Assembly (NCBI GenBank): GCA_945868505.1 | Contig: CAMBLO010000013.1 | Location: forward strand, 1 to 63,168 | Reading direction: 5' to 3' | DNA: 63,168 bases | From: an uncultured Clostridia bacterium | Lineage (GTDB): Bacteria; Bacillota; Clostridia; Lachnospirales; Anaerotignaceae | Part shown: positions 43,015 through 52,110 of the stretch, piece by piece | Layout: every line of letters begins with the position of its first letter | Position numbering within the stretch: the stretch's first letter is position 1 | Program-made: the position numbers and the translations under genes | Notes under the pieces: generated by a model | Seen by the model: only the letters and a program-made list of their open reading frames with translations | The model's database searches: none | Told to the model about the DNA's origin: nothing

Positions 43015-44212
43015 AGCGACTTACCATCAATTTTTTCAAAGCATTATTTAAATCATCCAGCGTCAGGCGGTACATATCGAATTCCTTCGCCAAAATATCG
43101 TAGGTCTTTGCCCACCAGCCGCCCCAATAGGGCCGTTCGGAAGGGTTCAGCCACACGATATGGGGATATTTTTCCTTGAAGCGGCGCAGCCATTCGATGC
43201 CGGGGGTCTTATCCCTTGCGCCATAGCTGTACCAGCTTCCTTCCATCAGCTCGTAAGGGTCCATCTGGGCATCCCCCACGATGATGACCTTGTATTCGCT
43301 GCTGATATTCTGCAAAATCCATTCCGTGGGGATGGCGGAAGCGGGGCGCATCCGAGGGTCTTTGAAGATTTTGGAATAGATGCAGTTGTGGAAATAGAAT
43401 ACCTGCAAATCCTTGAAATGATTGGAATTTCGCACCGCCTGAAAGAGGGCGGAACACATACGGCTGTAATAATCCATAGAGCCGCCGCTGTCCATCAAAA
43501 GCAGGACTTTCACGGTATTTCTTCTGGGTTTATCGTAAACTACCTTCAGACTGCCAGCGTTGTCGCAGGTTTCCCGAATGGTGCCGTCAATATCGAATTC
43601 CGTTCTGGCTTCGTCGGCACGGGCAGAAAATTGCCGCAGACGGCGGAAAGCCATCTGGAACTGGCGGGTATCCAGCACATTATCCTCTCGGAAGTCTCGG
43701 AATTTTCTCTCCCCTGCCACTTGGAAGGCACTTTTCTTTTTGCTTTCGCCGCCAACACGGATGCCCTTGTCAATCTGTCCGTTGTTGCCGAAGGGGGAAG
43801 CACCACGGGTGCCAATCCATTTGGAGCCGCCGTTATGCTGTTCCTGCTGTTCTTTCAGCCGTTCCAAGAACATCTGCTGGATCACATCCTCCGGCAGGCC
43901 CATGTTGCGGAGCAAATCCTCCTCGCTAAAGCTGCCGTCCAGTTCTTCTCTGGGCTTGTTCAGCCAATCCAGAAGCTCCTTGGGCAGTTCATCGGAGGCT
44001 CTCTCCATATCCTTGAAGTATTCCAGAAAAGCCCCGTCGAATTTGTCGAAATCTGCTTCACTTTTTACCAGAATGGCACGGCAAAGGTAATAAAACCCCG
44101 TGAAGGAGGATTGGTGCAGCCCCTTATCCAGTGCTTCCATGAGGGACATCCACTCATTCAGGGAAACCTTTAGCCCTCTGGCGCGAAGGAGATAGAAAAA
44201 TGAAGTAAACAT
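43013..44212 (-). CDS. VWA domain-containing protein (CoxE-like)
   Basis: A 399-residue protein with a C-terminal von Willebrand factor A domain. The MIDAS metal site DSGGSM is at about 243-248, followed by FYFHNCIYSKIF. The N-terminal about 200 residues are helical and charged, as in CoxE-type partners of MoxR ATPases. The pair typically helps insert metals or remodel enzyme complexes, but the client here is unknown. It starts 15 nt after the MoxR gene and is clearly in the same operon. Confidence 0.9.
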   Translation of the reverse strand: MFTSFFYLLRARGLKVSLNEWMSLMEALDKGLHQSSFTGFYYLCRAILVKSEADFDKFDGAFLEYFKDMERASDELPKELLDWLNKPREELDGSFSEEDLLRNMGLPEDVIQQMFLERLKEQQEQHNGGSKWIGTRGASPFGNNGQIDKGIRVGGESKKKSAFQVAGERKFRDFREDNVLDTRQFQMAFRRLRQFSARADEARTEFDIDGTIRETCDNAGSLKVVYDKPRRNTVKVLLLMDSGGSMDYYSRMCSALFQAVRNSNHFKDLQVFYFHNCIYSKIFKDPRMRPASAIPTEWILQNISSEYKVIIVGDAQMDPYELMEGSWYSYGARDKTPGIEWLRRFKEKYPHIVWLNPSERPYWGGWWAKTYDILAKEFDMYRLTLDDLNNALKKLMVSR

Positions 44213-44227
44213 CAGCCATTCACCTAC

Positions 44228-45040
44228 TTACTTCAGGTATCTTCTCATGGTGTCAATGTCTTCGTTCTTTTTCAGCAGCACCCCTGCGAAAGGAACGGTT
44301 TCCTTGATTTTGTAGGAAGGCACACCGCCCAGCTCCAGCGCACGAATCCAGTCGATGACCTCGGAGGTGCTGGGTTTTTTCTGGATGTTGTAAAGACCTC
44401 TAATCCAATAGAAGGTAGCCAAAACCTGTTTCAGCACGTTTTCTTCCACATGGTCGAAATGCACCTTGATGATTTCCTCCATCTGCTCTGCATCGGGGAA
44501 TTCGATGTAGTGGAAGATGCAGCGGCGCAGGAAAGCATCGGGCAGTTCCTTTTCCGCATTGGAGGTGATGATCACGATGGGACGCTGTTTTGCCTTGATG
44601 GTCTCCTTTGTTTCGGGAATGTAAAATTCCATCTTGTCCAACTCCCACAAGAGGTCGTTGGGGAATTCCAGATCGGCCTTGTCGATTTCGTCGATCAGCA
44701 GGATAACCTGTTCATCGCTGCTGAAGGCTTCCCCCAGCTTGCCCAGCTTTACATATTTTGCGATATCGTCTACCCCTTCGTTGCCGAACTGGGAATCATA
44801 CAAACGCTGTACGACGTCGTACACATACAGTCCGTCCTGCGCCTTTGTGGTAGATTTGATGTTCCAGATGATGAGCTTTTTGCCCAGTGCCTGAGAAATG
44901 GCTTCTGCCAGCATGGTCTTGCCTGTGCCGGGCTCGCCCTTGATGAGCAGAGGCTTCTGCAGGGCGATGGCGATATTAACGGAACGCATCAGCTCTTCGC
45001 TGGCTACGTAATTTTTGCTGCCTTGGAATGTTAGATTCAT
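44228..45040 (-). CDS. MoxR-family AAA+ ATPase
   Basis: A 270-residue AAA+ ATPase. Walker A is GEPGTGKT (35-42), Walker B ILLIDEIDKAD (about 115), and sensor 1 is IITSNAEKELPDAFLRRC. MoxR proteins act as ATP-driven chaperones with VWA partners, and the VWA gene follows directly. The start is ambiguous. ATG at 45040 begins the conserved MNLTFQGSKNY; a GTG at 45052 adds four residues. The AAAGG site lies closer to the GTG than is ideal, so I kept the ATG. Confidence 0.92.
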   Translation of the reverse strand: MNLTFQGSKNYVASEELMRSVNIAIALQKPLLIKGEPGTGKTMLAEAISQALGKKLIIWNIKSTTKAQDGLYVYDVVQRLYDSQFGNEGVDDIAKYVKLGKLGEAFSSDEQVILLIDEIDKADLEFPNDLLWELDKMEFYIPETKETIKAKQRPIVIITSNAEKELPDAFLRRCIFHYIEFPDAEQMEEIIKVHFDHVEENVLKQVLATFYWIRGLYNIQKKPSTSEVIDWIRALELGGVPSYKIKETVPFAGVLLKKNEDIDTMRRYLK

Positions 45041-45101
45041 AATTGGGAACACGCCTTTCTTTTTTATTTGTTTCGCATACGAATTATTTTAGGATATCCC
45101 T

Positions 45102-45130
45102 ATTTTATGGGGCATATCCCGTCTTGTCAA
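45102..45130 (-). promoter_or_regulatory. Promoter of the MoxR-VWA operon
   Basis: Minus strand TTGACA (45125-45130), 17-bp spacer, TAAAAT (45102-45107). The -35 touches the terminator of the upstream abrB gene. Confidence 0.85.
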
Positions 45131-45157
45131 CAAAAAAAGACGGCTTTTGCCGTCCTT
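45131..45157 (-). terminator. Terminator of the AbrB-family gene
   Basis: Minus strand GACGGC pairs with GCCGTC around AAAA (45139-45154), followed by TTTTTTT. Confidence 0.88.
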
Positions 45158-45171
45158 TCTTTAAGTCAAAT

Positions 45172-45432
45172 TCATTTGATATCCAAGCCTGCCAGCTTTG
45201 CCATTTCCAGAATGGAAGTCTTGGATACTTTTTTTCCTTTGTAATCGATCAGATCATCCATACTTCCTGTGAAAATATCGGCAGGTTCATATTTTTTCAA
45301 AATGATCATATTTTCCTCTACGAAGATCTCCAGAGAATCCTTGATTTCAATCCCCATATTGCGGCGAAGCTCGATGGGCAGAACAACTCTTCCCAATTCA
45401 TCCACTTTTCTCACGATGCCTGTTGATTTCAT
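45172..45432 (-). CDS. AbrB/SpoVT-family transition-state regulator
   Basis: An 86-residue DNA-binding protein. The swapped-hairpin AbrB domain occupies residues 1-50 (STGIVRKVDELGRVVLPIELRR), which is nearly the textbook AbrB/Abh N-terminus. The short C-terminal half differs from SpoVT, which is about 180 residues, so this is the AbrB/Abh size class. Such proteins repress stationary-phase and sporulation genes. AGGGGG lies before the ATG at 45432. It has its own promoter with 11-bp direct repeats and a terminator. Confidence 0.93.
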   Translation of the reverse strand: MKSTGIVRKVDELGRVVLPIELRRNMGIEIKDSLEIFVEENMIILKKYEPADIFTGSMDDLIDYKGKKVSKTSILEMAKLAGLDIK

Positions 45433-45475
45433 GTATTTGTTCCCCCTACTACTGTTTTTACCAAGACTATTTATA

Positions 45476-45516
45476 AATCTTAACCAAATCTTAACACAGA
45501 AAAAAATATATTTCAA
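45476..45516 (-). promoter_or_regulatory. Promoter of the AbrB-family gene with 11-bp direct repeats
   Basis: Minus strand TTGAAA (45511-45516), 17-bp spacer, TAAGAT (45488-45493). Two adjacent copies of AAATCTTAACM (plus strand 45476-45486 and 45487-45497) overlap the -10. An 11-bp period of TTAAGA is the layout used by PhoP/OmpR-type regulators. Confidence 0.65.
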
Positions 45517-45560
45517 CAGAAAACGACAAAAATGGAACTGCGCAACCTTTTTATATGGTG

Positions 45561-45598
45561 CAAAATGAACTTTCTTTCATTTTGTGAAGAAAACTTCA
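45561..45598. repeat. Two tandem inverted repeats between abrB and spmA
   Basis: CAAAATGAA (45561-45569) and TTCATTTTG (45576-45584) form a perfect 9-bp inverted repeat. It is followed at once by TGAAG-AAAA-CTTCA (45585-45598). They lie about 50-90 bp before spmA and could be operators. A CATAAACT sequence at 45631 resembles a sigma-E -10 element, which would fit spmA timing. Confidence 0.45.
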
Positions 45599-45650
45599 TT
45601 TCATGGACGGCAGGCTTTTGGCATAAACTGGACGGAGGGGGGTGAAGTCT

Positions 45651-46229
45651 ATGCTGAATGGCATCTGGGGGTTCTTTGTCATAGGGGGTATCCTAACGGG
45701 GGCATTTTTGGGTAGAATGGACATGGTGACGGCGGCAGTCATCAGCGGGGGCAAATCCGCCATGGAGCTGGCATTTACCATGGCAGGGGTAGTAGCTGTC
45801 TGGTCGGGAGTGCTGAAAATTGCGGAGCGGGGGGGCATGATTGATGCCCTTGCGGGGAAAATGACGCCCATGATGGACTTTTTATTTCCCACCATCCCTC
45901 GCAGCCATCGGGCCCGTAAATACATAGCCACCAATTTTGTGGCAAATTTCCTTGGCCTTGGCTGGGCGGCGACCCCCGCAGGGCTGATGGCCATGAAGGA
46001 GCTGCAAAAGCTGAATCGGGAGGAGGAAGGGACGGCATCCGCCGCCATGTGTATGTTTCTGACGGTGAATATGACCTCCCTGCAGCTGGTGACGGTGAAT
46101 ATCCTTGCTTATCGGACGGAATTTGGCTCCAAAAATCCGGCGGAGATTGTGGGGGTGGGCATTGTGGCGACCCTCGTTACCACGCTGGTGGGCATCTTTG
46201 TGGCGAAGCTTCTGGAAAGGAGAATGTGA
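45651..46229 (+). CDS. spmA: Spore maturation protein A (nucleoside recognition domain)
   Basis: A 192-residue integral membrane protein of the nucleoside-recognition/gate family, needed in Bacillus for spore core dehydration. It has about five hydrophobic segments. The N-terminal MLNGIWGFFVIGGILTG and the ATNFVANFLGLGWAATPAGL block are typical of SpmA. A GTG three codons earlier (45642) is possible, but GGGGG spacing favours this ATG. It is followed by spmB one base after its stop. Confidence 0.92.
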   Translation: MLNGIWGFFVIGGILTGAFLGRMDMVTAAVISGGKSAMELAFTMAGVVAVWSGVLKIAERGGMIDALAGKMTPMMDFLFPTIPRSHRARKYIATNFVANFLGLGWAATPAGLMAMKELQKLNREEEGTASAAMCMFLTVNMTSLQLVTVNILAYRTEFGSKNPAEIVGVGIVATLVTTLVGIFVAKLLERRM

Positions 46230-46230
46230 A

Positions 46231-46758
46231 ATGCGTATCCTTTTGACCATATCCGATTTTCTTATTCCTGTGACGGTGCTGTTCATTGTGGTGTTTGGCT
46301 GCTTGAAAAAGGTGGATATCTATGAGGTCTTTCTGGAGGGGGCAAAGGAGGGACTGCAAACGGTTCTGGACATCCTGCCTACCCTCATCGGCCTGATTAT
46401 GGCGGTGGAGGTCATGCGGGCGGGGGGCTTGCTGGAAATCTTGGTAGAACTGATTCGCCCTGCGGCAGAGCTGATTCATTTTCCTGCGGAGCTTGCCCCT
46501 TTGAGCATCGTGCGGCTGGTATCCTCCTCGGCGGCAACGGGGCTTCTGACAGACCTTTTTTCCGTCTATGGCCCCGATTCCTTTATCGGCAGAGCGGCTT
46601 CTGTGATGATGAGCTGCACGGAAACGGTTTTTTATACCATGAGCCTTTATTTCCTCTCTATCGGCATCAAAAGAACCCGCTATACCCTGCCCTGCGCCTT
46701 GGTGGCAAATATCGTGGGGGTTTTTGCCGCAGTATGGCTGGTGCGGATGGTGTTTTGA
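46231..46758 (+). CDS. spmB: Spore maturation protein B
   Basis: A 175-residue membrane protein with the same nucleoside-recognition/gate fold as SpmA and its obligate partner. It has GAKEGLQTVLDILPTLIGLIM-type text and the RLVSSSAATGLLTDLFSVYGPDSF segment. The chosen ATG follows AAAGGAG at a normal distance and lies just after the spmA stop. The pair supports a spore-forming host. Confidence 0.92.
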   Translation: MRILLTISDFLIPVTVLFIVVFGCLKKVDIYEVFLEGAKEGLQTVLDILPTLIGLIMAVEVMRAGGLLEILVELIRPAAELIHFPAELAPLSIVRLVSSSAATGLLTDLFSVYGPDSFIGRAASVMMSCTETVFYTMSLYFLSIGIKRTRYTLPCALVANIVGVFAAVWLVRMVF

Positions 46759-46765
46759 AATAAAT

Positions 46766-46794
46766 TTGAAAAAACACAGTGCATCATATATAAT
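46766..46794 (+). promoter_or_regulatory. Promoter of the FG-GAP lipoprotein gene
   Basis: TTGAAA (46766-46771), 17-bp spacer, TATAAT (46789-46794). The leader of about 100 nt contains ATGCC/GGCAT and AAGC/GCTT inverted repeats but no recognised riboswitch. Confidence 0.85.
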
Positions 46795-46899
46795 GATACT
46801 ATATGCCAAAAGAAAGGGCATAACATACGTGGCGATTTTTGAAGCAAGACTTGCAGGCTGTTCACACAGCGGCGGCCTTTGCTTGAGAGAGGGAATACT

Positions 46900-48225
46900 A
46901 TGAAAAAATGGATGATGGTCGTGGCGAGCCTTTTGCTGCTCACCGGCTGCGCAGCCGAAGAAGAAACAGCCTTTAGCCTGACGGCTGCCGAACAGGAGGC
47001 CTACACAGAGGCCATAGACGGCGTAATGGAGGAATTTTATTGGGAATATGACCGCAGCAGCCTGACCTTTGGGCCCGCAGTGGTGCCGGAAAATAATGAG
47101 GAAAATGGGCGGCTGTTTTCTGCTTCTTCCGCCTGCGAATATAATCTGAAGGGCAAGGCGGGGCAGGATGCCGTTCTGGCAGAGGCTTCCCTGCTTCATT
47201 ATAATGGCGACGGGGCAGGCAAGCTGCAGTGCTGGTTCGTGGGCGGGCAGTTGGCAGGCGTGGCCTACAGCGGCGGCTATGATAATGGATATTACAGCCT
47301 GAAGGAACGAAATCCCTTTGTGGCGGACGGCGGTTTTCGGGCTTATGAAAACTGGACAGGCATGGGTACTGCTTTCCAAGAAGGCAGAGGGGAATTTTCC
47401 CCCGAGGGCATCTATTCCACGGGGAAGGATGCCAATGGCAACGGGCTGGCTGTTTCCATTCAGGATGGGAAGGCGGCAGTCTATCGCTATGCCAATGGGC
47501 TGAGCCGTTACCGTAATTTTTCCTATGGCTATGGATTGGAAGCCACTTCTGCGTCATTCCTGAACGGAAAGGACGCCCGTCTGGCGGTGCTGGTTTCCAG
47601 TGTGACGGAAAGCGGCGAGGAGGAAAGCGAAAAGACCTATTCCCGGGCGGAAAAAATCATGCTTTATGATGAAAACCTGAATGCAGCAGGGGAAATCCCC
47701 TTGGAAGGGGAGCTTTGCACAGCCATCGGGGCAGAGGACGGAAAGCTCTACCTGTTCATTGACCAGAATATGGAGATTTATGAAGAAACAGAAAATGGCT
47801 GGGAACGGACAGGCAGCAGAAAGCTGCGCCATCAGGTGACTCAGTTCCATGTGACCGATTTGGACGGGGATGGGCAAAAGGAATATATCATGACCGACAG
47901 TATGGATCTCTATCTGTATCAATCTACAGGCGGCAGCTTCCGCAAGCTGTGGAGTACCCATCTGGGGGTGGAAAATTTCTATGGCCCCATTTCCAGCGGG
48001 GATTTGAACGGCGATGGCATAAAGGAAATCTATGCCTGCGATACTACAGCCACTACCATCCGCTATATCCTGACGGAAAAGGGCTTGCAGTCTGCCAATG
48101 AGGATATTGATTACGGTCAGTGCATCTATCCCTGTGATTTTGACGGCAACGGCAAGACGGATTATTGGTTCGTGCAGGATAATATCGACAGACGGGGGCA
48201 GCTCTATCTGGCATCGGAGGAATAA
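46900..48225 (+). CDS. Lipoprotein with FG-GAP/VCBS-type calcium-binding repeats
   Basis: A 441-residue surface lipoprotein. The signal peptide ends in LTGC (about Cys18). The C-terminal half carries three repeats with calcium-loop motifs: DLDGDGQKEYI (about 328), DLNGDGIKEIYA (about 368) and DFDGNGKTDYWF (about 415). These are typical of beta-propeller blades. The middle region has YANGLSRYRNFSYGYG-like aromatic text but no enzyme motif. It probably binds a surface or extracellular ligand. The tadA gene follows after three bases, suggesting partial co-transcription. Confidence 0.82.
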   Translation: MKKWMMVVASLLLLTGCAAEEETAFSLTAAEQEAYTEAIDGVMEEFYWEYDRSSLTFGPAVVPENNEENGRLFSASSACEYNLKGKAGQDAVLAEASLLHYNGDGAGKLQCWFVGGQLAGVAYSGGYDNGYYSLKERNPFVADGGFRAYENWTGMGTAFQEGRGEFSPEGIYSTGKDANGNGLAVSIQDGKAAVYRYANGLSRYRNFSYGYGLEATSASFLNGKDARLAVLVSSVTESGEEESEKTYSRAEKIMLYDENLNAAGEIPLEGELCTAIGAEDGKLYLFIDQNMEIYEETENGWERTGSRKLRHQVTQFHVTDLDGDGQKEYIMTDSMDLYLYQSTGGSFRKLWSTHLGVENFYGPISSGDLNGDGIKEIYACDTTATTIRYILTEKGLQSANEDIDYGQCIYPCDFDGNGKTDYWFVQDNIDRRGQLYLASEE

Positions 48226-48725
<500 letters not shown>

Positions 48726-48740
48726 AATATAGCTATACTT

Positions 48741-48872
48741 TCGGTAGAATCACCGAAGGGCTTGGGAAACTGGAAGTTTCCCAAATGAAATCCGCAGGAG
48801 GAATTTAGTTCCTCCGAGGAGAACAGGAAGTTTCAAGACCTTTAGGTCGCTGGAACTTATCTGTTCATACAT
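48741..48872 (+). repeat. Pal-B structured element, copy 2, between promoter and SRP RNA
   Basis: Hairpins: TCGGT/ACCGA (48741-48756); TTGGGAAAC/GTTTCCCAA (48762-48784); linker AAATCCGCAG (48788-48797); GGAGGAA/TTCCTCC (48797-48815); linker CGAGGA; then GAACAG/CTGTTC (48821-48826, 48861-48866) enclosing AAGTTTC/GGAACTT and GACC/GGTC. The linkers match the copy at 14186-14305 while stem bases differ in pairs. A further perfect 11-bp hairpin follows at 48883-48906. Confidence 0.75.
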
Positions 48873-48911
48873 CTGTAAAAACCAGTTAAAATCCTGATTT
48901 TAACTGAGTAA

Positions 48912-49184
48912 TATCTCCGCACTAGCCGGGGCGGTAGCGGTGCCCTGTACTCACAATCCGCTATAGTGAGGGTGATGCTCGCTTTCGACGTATGGCTTGA
49001 TGGCCTGCCCTTCGGAAGTGGTGTTGAAGTTCGGGTCTTACGCAACATGAGCCTGTGAACCGTGTCAGGGTCGGAAGGCAGCAGCACTAAGCAGTCAACT
49101 TGTGTGTGTGGTAAGGGTGCTCGGATGGAGCCGTGGAAGAAGGTAACGCATGGGGCGATACGGCAACAGCGGGCGTGCGGACCT
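48912..49184 (+). ncRNA. ffs: Signal recognition particle RNA, large bacterial type
   Basis: CCGCAC (48917-48922) pairs with GTGCGG (49175-49180) to close the molecule. The universally conserved helix 8 sequence GTCAGG...GGAAGGCAGCAGCA is at about 49066-49090. The about 270-nt size with an Alu-like 5' domain is the Bacillota large form. It lies upstream of dnaX as usual. The exact 5' end is uncertain because the only strong promoter is 180 nt upstream. Confidence 0.93.
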
Positions 49185-49196
49185 TAAAAAGTTTAT

Positions 49197-49237
49197 GAAA
49201 CTCATTCCTTTTTTACTTGGGAATGAGTTTTTTTATA
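49197..49237 (+). terminator. Terminator of the SRP RNA
   Basis: AACTCATTCC pairs with GGAATGAGTT across a T-rich loop, followed by TTTTTT. Confidence 0.88.
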
Positions 49238-49267
49238 GAATTTATGTTATGATAAAACATGATTGAC

Positions 49268-49346
49268 TGCAAGCAGCAGTATTGCTGCGCAGCGTATAGG
49301 GTTCAGGGGATGATCCCCTGAAGGAGCGCGAGGCAGAGCCTCGCAA
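49268..49346 (+). repeat. Pal-A element upstream of dnaX
   Basis: Stem 3 GCAGCA/TGCTGC (49273-49288), stem 4 TTCAGGGGAT/ATCCCCTGAA (49302-49322), stem 5 GCGAGGC/GCCTCGC (49328-49344). The dnaX ribosome site AGAGGTG follows within ten bases. Stems 1 and 2 are absent. Confidence 0.85.
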
Positions 49347-49363
49347 AAAAAGAGGTGAAAAAC

Positions 49364-50965
49364 ATGGCTTATACGGCATTGTATCGGAAATTCCGCCCCC
49401 AGACCTTTGATGGCATCATCGGGCAGGAGCATATCGTCAGAACCCTGAAAAACCAGATGAAAACAGGGCGGGTGTCCCATGCCTATCTGTTCTGCGGCAC
49501 ACGGGGCACCGGGAAGACCTCTACGGCAAAAATCTTCGCCAGAGCCATCAACTGCCTCCACCCCACAGAGGAAGGCGAGCCTTGTAACGAATGTGCTGTT
49601 TGTCAGGATATTCTGGCAGGCAGGAGCGTTAACGTCATCGAAATCGACGCTGCCTCCAACAATAGTGTCGACAATATCCGTGAGATTCGGGAAGAGGTCA
49701 AATATCCCCCCACCCAAGGGCGGTTTAAGGTCTATATCATCGACGAGGTGCATATGCTTTCCAATAGTGCCTTTAATGCACTGCTGAAAACCTTGGAAGA
49801 GCCTCCCGCCCACGTCATTTTCATTCTGGCGACCACAGACCCCCAGAAGGTTCCCGCCACCATCCTTTCCCGTGTGCAGCGGTTCGATTTCCGCCGTATC
49901 ACCACGGAAACCATTGCGGAAACCCTGACGGGCTATCTGCAGGAGGAAGGGCAGAAGGTGACCCCTGAAGCGGTGCGCTATGTGGCCCATCTGGGGGATG
50001 GCTCCATGCGTGATTCCCTGAGCATCTTAGACCAGTGCCTCGCCTTTTTTAGCGGCGAGGAAGTGACACTGGAAAAGGTTCTGGATATCATGGGGGCCGT
50101 AGACCAGACCATTTTCTTCGAAATGACAGAGGCTTTGGCACAAAAAAATGCCAAAAAAGCCATGACCTTGGTGGAGGATATGATGCTTTCCGGGCGGGAT
50201 GTGAAGCAGTTCGTCACAGAAATGCTGCAGCATCTTCGGAATCTGCTGATGGCGGCGACCATTCCCGATGTGAAAAATATACTGGACCTCTCTCAGGAGG
50301 ATGGGGAACGGCTGCAGGCGGCGGCGAAAGTCCTTTCTCCCGAGGAAATCATTTACCTGATTGGGAAATTCTCCGATTTGCAGAGCGAATTGAAATGGGC
50401 CCCCAACGAACGTATCCTGCTAGAGGTGGAGCTGATGAAGCTTTGCGCCCCTTGGACAGAAAAGGATTTGACCACATTGGCGGCAAGGTTGGGCGAACTG
50501 GAACGGAAGATGGCGGAGGGTGTACAGGTGGTAAGCGTTGCGGCGGAAAGCAACGCTGTCAAACCCAAAGAAGCCCCGAAGCCCAAACGCAAGCCTCCTG
50601 CATTGCCTGAGGACAGAAAGAGATTGAAAGAAAGATGGCCTCTGATTCGCCAAGAGATTGATGATGCCTTTTTGAAAGGTACATTAGAAAAAGTTGAAGT
50701 TGAATTCAAGGACGATGAGTTTGTATATCTTGTTTGTGAATTGGATGTATATGAAGATTTAGTAAAGAAAAAAATTGATGTGATTTCTGAGGCAATAGAA
50801 AAAGAAATGGAAAAGAGCTTTGAAATCCGCACCACCACCAAGAAAGAATACGATAAATGGTACGAAGCCGCCTATGGCAAGCAGGAGGAAGCAGCCACAG
50901 CGGAGGAGGATGCGGAATTTGCAAGCCTTCTGGGGCAATATTTCCCCGAGGCGGATGTTGAATAA
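49364..50965 (+). CDS. dnaX: DNA polymerase III subunit gamma/tau
   Basis: A 533-residue clamp-loader ATPase. Walker A is GTRGTGKTS (about 43-51), the zinc module is CLHPTEEGEPCNECAVC (about 62-78), and Walker B is VYIIDEVHML. The C-terminal tau region is short. I took ATG 49364 over the in-frame GTG at 49355 because of ribosome-site spacing. About 150 bp near 50667-50815 are far more A+T-rich than the rest and use codons such as TTA and GTA, although the protein reads through normally. Confidence 0.96.
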   Translation: MAYTALYRKFRPQTFDGIIGQEHIVRTLKNQMKTGRVSHAYLFCGTRGTGKTSTAKIFARAINCLHPTEEGEPCNECAVCQDILAGRSVNVIEIDAASNNSVDNIREIREEVKYPPTQGRFKVYIIDEVHMLSNSAFNALLKTLEEPPAHVIFILATTDPQKVPATILSRVQRFDFRRITTETIAETLTGYLQEEGQKVTPEAVRYVAHLGDGSMRDSLSILDQCLAFFSGEEVTLEKVLDIMGAVDQTIFFEMTEALAQKNAKKAMTLVEDMMLSGRDVKQFVTEMLQHLRNLLMAATIPDVKNILDLSQEDGERLQAAAKVLSPEEIIYLIGKFSDLQSELKWAPNERILLEVELMKLCAPWTEKDLTTLAARLGELERKMAEGVQVVSVAAESNAVKPKEAPKPKRKPPALPEDRKRLKERWPLIRQEIDDAFLKGTLEKVEVEFKDDEFVYLVCELDVYEDLVKKKIDVISEAIEKEMEKSFEIRTTTKKEYDKWYEAAYGKQEEAATAEEDAEFASLLGQYFPEADVE

Positions 50966-51045
50966 CCCCTTGTCAGAGGACGAGGATTCGGATAAAATAA
51001 TAAAGATGACTATTTTTTGAGACTATTTTCAAGGAGGAATATAAT

Positions 51046-51387
51046 ATGGCAAAAGGTGGTTTCCCCGGCGGCATGGGCGGTATGAACATGAACAACCTGA
51101 TGAAGCAGGCACAGAAAATGCAGAAACAGATGATGGAAAAACAGGAAGAACTGGCGGCAAGAACACTGGAAATGACCAGCGGCGGCGGCGCAGTGAAGGT
51201 AGTGATCTCCGGTAAAAAGGAAATTCAGGAACTGAAGATCAACCCCGATGTAGTGGATCCCGATGATGTGGAAATGCTGGAAGACCTGATCATCTCTGCT
51301 GTCAATGAAGCCATCCGTCAGGTGGAAGAAATGTATAACAACGAAATGGGCAGAATGACAGGCGGTCTGGGCGGCGGTCTGTTCTGA
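51046..51387 (+). CDS. ybaB: YbaB/EbfC family nucleoid-associated protein
   Basis: A 113-residue DNA-binding protein that dimerises through coiled helices ([21 protein letters not shown], about 11-31) and carries the family core [20 protein letters not shown]. Gly/Met-rich ends are typical. It stands between dnaX and recR as in most bacteria. AAGGAGG lies before the ATG. Confidence 0.95.
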   Translation: MAKGGFPGGMGGMNMNNLMKQAQKMQKQMMEKQEELAARTLEMTSGGGAVKVVISGKKEIQELKINPDVVDPDDVEMLEDLIISAVNEAIRQVEEMYNNEMGRMTGGLGGGLF

Positions 51388-51402
51388 TAAAGAAGGGATA
51401 GT

Positions 51403-51999
51403 ATGAATTATTACGGCAACCCCATGACAAGGCTCATCGAGGAACTGGCGGCTTTGCCGGGCATCGGCGGGAAATCTGCCCAGCGGCTGGCTTTCTATAT
51501 CATCCATATGCCCAGAGAAAAGGTGGCGGCTCTTTCCGAAGCCATTTTGGAGGCAAAGGATCAGGTGAAATACTGCTCTGTCTGCTGCAACCTGACGGAA
51601 GAGGAGGTTTGCCCCGTCTGCGCCAATGGAAAACGGGATCATAAGACCATCATGGTGGTGGAGGACCCTAGAGATATGGCGGCTTATGAGCGCACTAAGG
51701 AATTTCACGGCGTCTATCATGTACTTCACGGCGCCATTTCCCCCATGACGGGGGTGGGGCCGCAGGATATCCGCATCCGAGAGCTGATCAGCCGTATCGA
51801 CGGCTCGGTGGAGGAAGTGATCCTCGCCACAAACCCCAATGTAGAGGGGGAAGCGACGGCCATGTATATTGCAAAGCTGCTGAAACCTCTTGATGTGAAG
51901 GTGACCCGCATCGCCAATGGCGTGCCCGTGGGCGGCGATTTGGAATATGTGGATGAAATTACCCTATCCAGAGCACTGGAAGGCAGAAGAGAATTATAA
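51403..51999 (+). CDS. recR: Recombination mediator protein RecR
   Basis: A 198-residue recombination-repair protein. It has the N-terminal helix-hairpin-helix ([15 protein letters not shown]), a four-Cys zinc finger ([16 protein letters not shown], about 58-73) and a Toprim domain starting [12 protein letters not shown]. It works with RecF/RecO at gaps. Starts 15 nt after ybaB and ends at a strong terminator. Confidence 0.97.
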   Translation: MNYYGNPMTRLIEELAALPGIGGKSAQRLAFYIIHMPREKVAALSEAILEAKDQVKYCSVCCNLTEEEVCPVCANGKRDHKTIMVVEDPRDMAAYERTKEFHGVYHVLHGAISPMTGVGPQDIRIRELISRIDGSVEEVILATNPNVEGEATAMYIAKLLKPLDVKVTRIANGVPVGGDLEYVDEITLSRALEGRREL

Positions 52000-52012
52000 T
52001 CTATGTGAGAAT

Positions 52013-52048
52013 CAAAAAAGCGAAGACATTTATGTCTTCGCTTTTTTT
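52013..52048 (+). terminator. Terminator of dnaX-ybaB-recR
   Basis: AAAAAAGCGAAGACAT pairs with ATGTCTTCGCTTTTTT around TT, with a long T-run. Confidence 0.92.
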
Positions 52049-52049
52049 G

Positions 52050-52107
52050 TATCGGGGTCTGGGGAATGATTCCCCAGCGGGGTAGTGGGGCGGCTCCCCA
52101 CGGTCTT
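52050..52107. repeat. Pal-A element, two-hairpin remnant
   Basis: Stem 4 CTGGGGAAT/ATTCCCCAG (52059-52077) and stem 5 GTGGGG/CCCCAC (52085-52101), with the conserved leading GTATCGGGGT and trailing GGTCTT. It lies just behind the recR terminator and four bases from the stop of the convergent ThrE gene. Confidence 0.75.
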
Positions 52108-52110
52108 AAA

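Noticed and set aside
46795..46899. Leader of the FG-GAP lipoprotein as a riboswitch
   Set aside because: A few inverted repeats exist, but there are no alternative pairings, terminator or recognised aptamer blocks.
50138..50165. A-run (A AAA AAT) in dnaX as a programmed -1 frameshift site
   Set aside because: The -1 frame stays open for a long way instead of stopping soon, and no stimulatory hairpin is evident. Gamma need not be made by frameshifting in this group.
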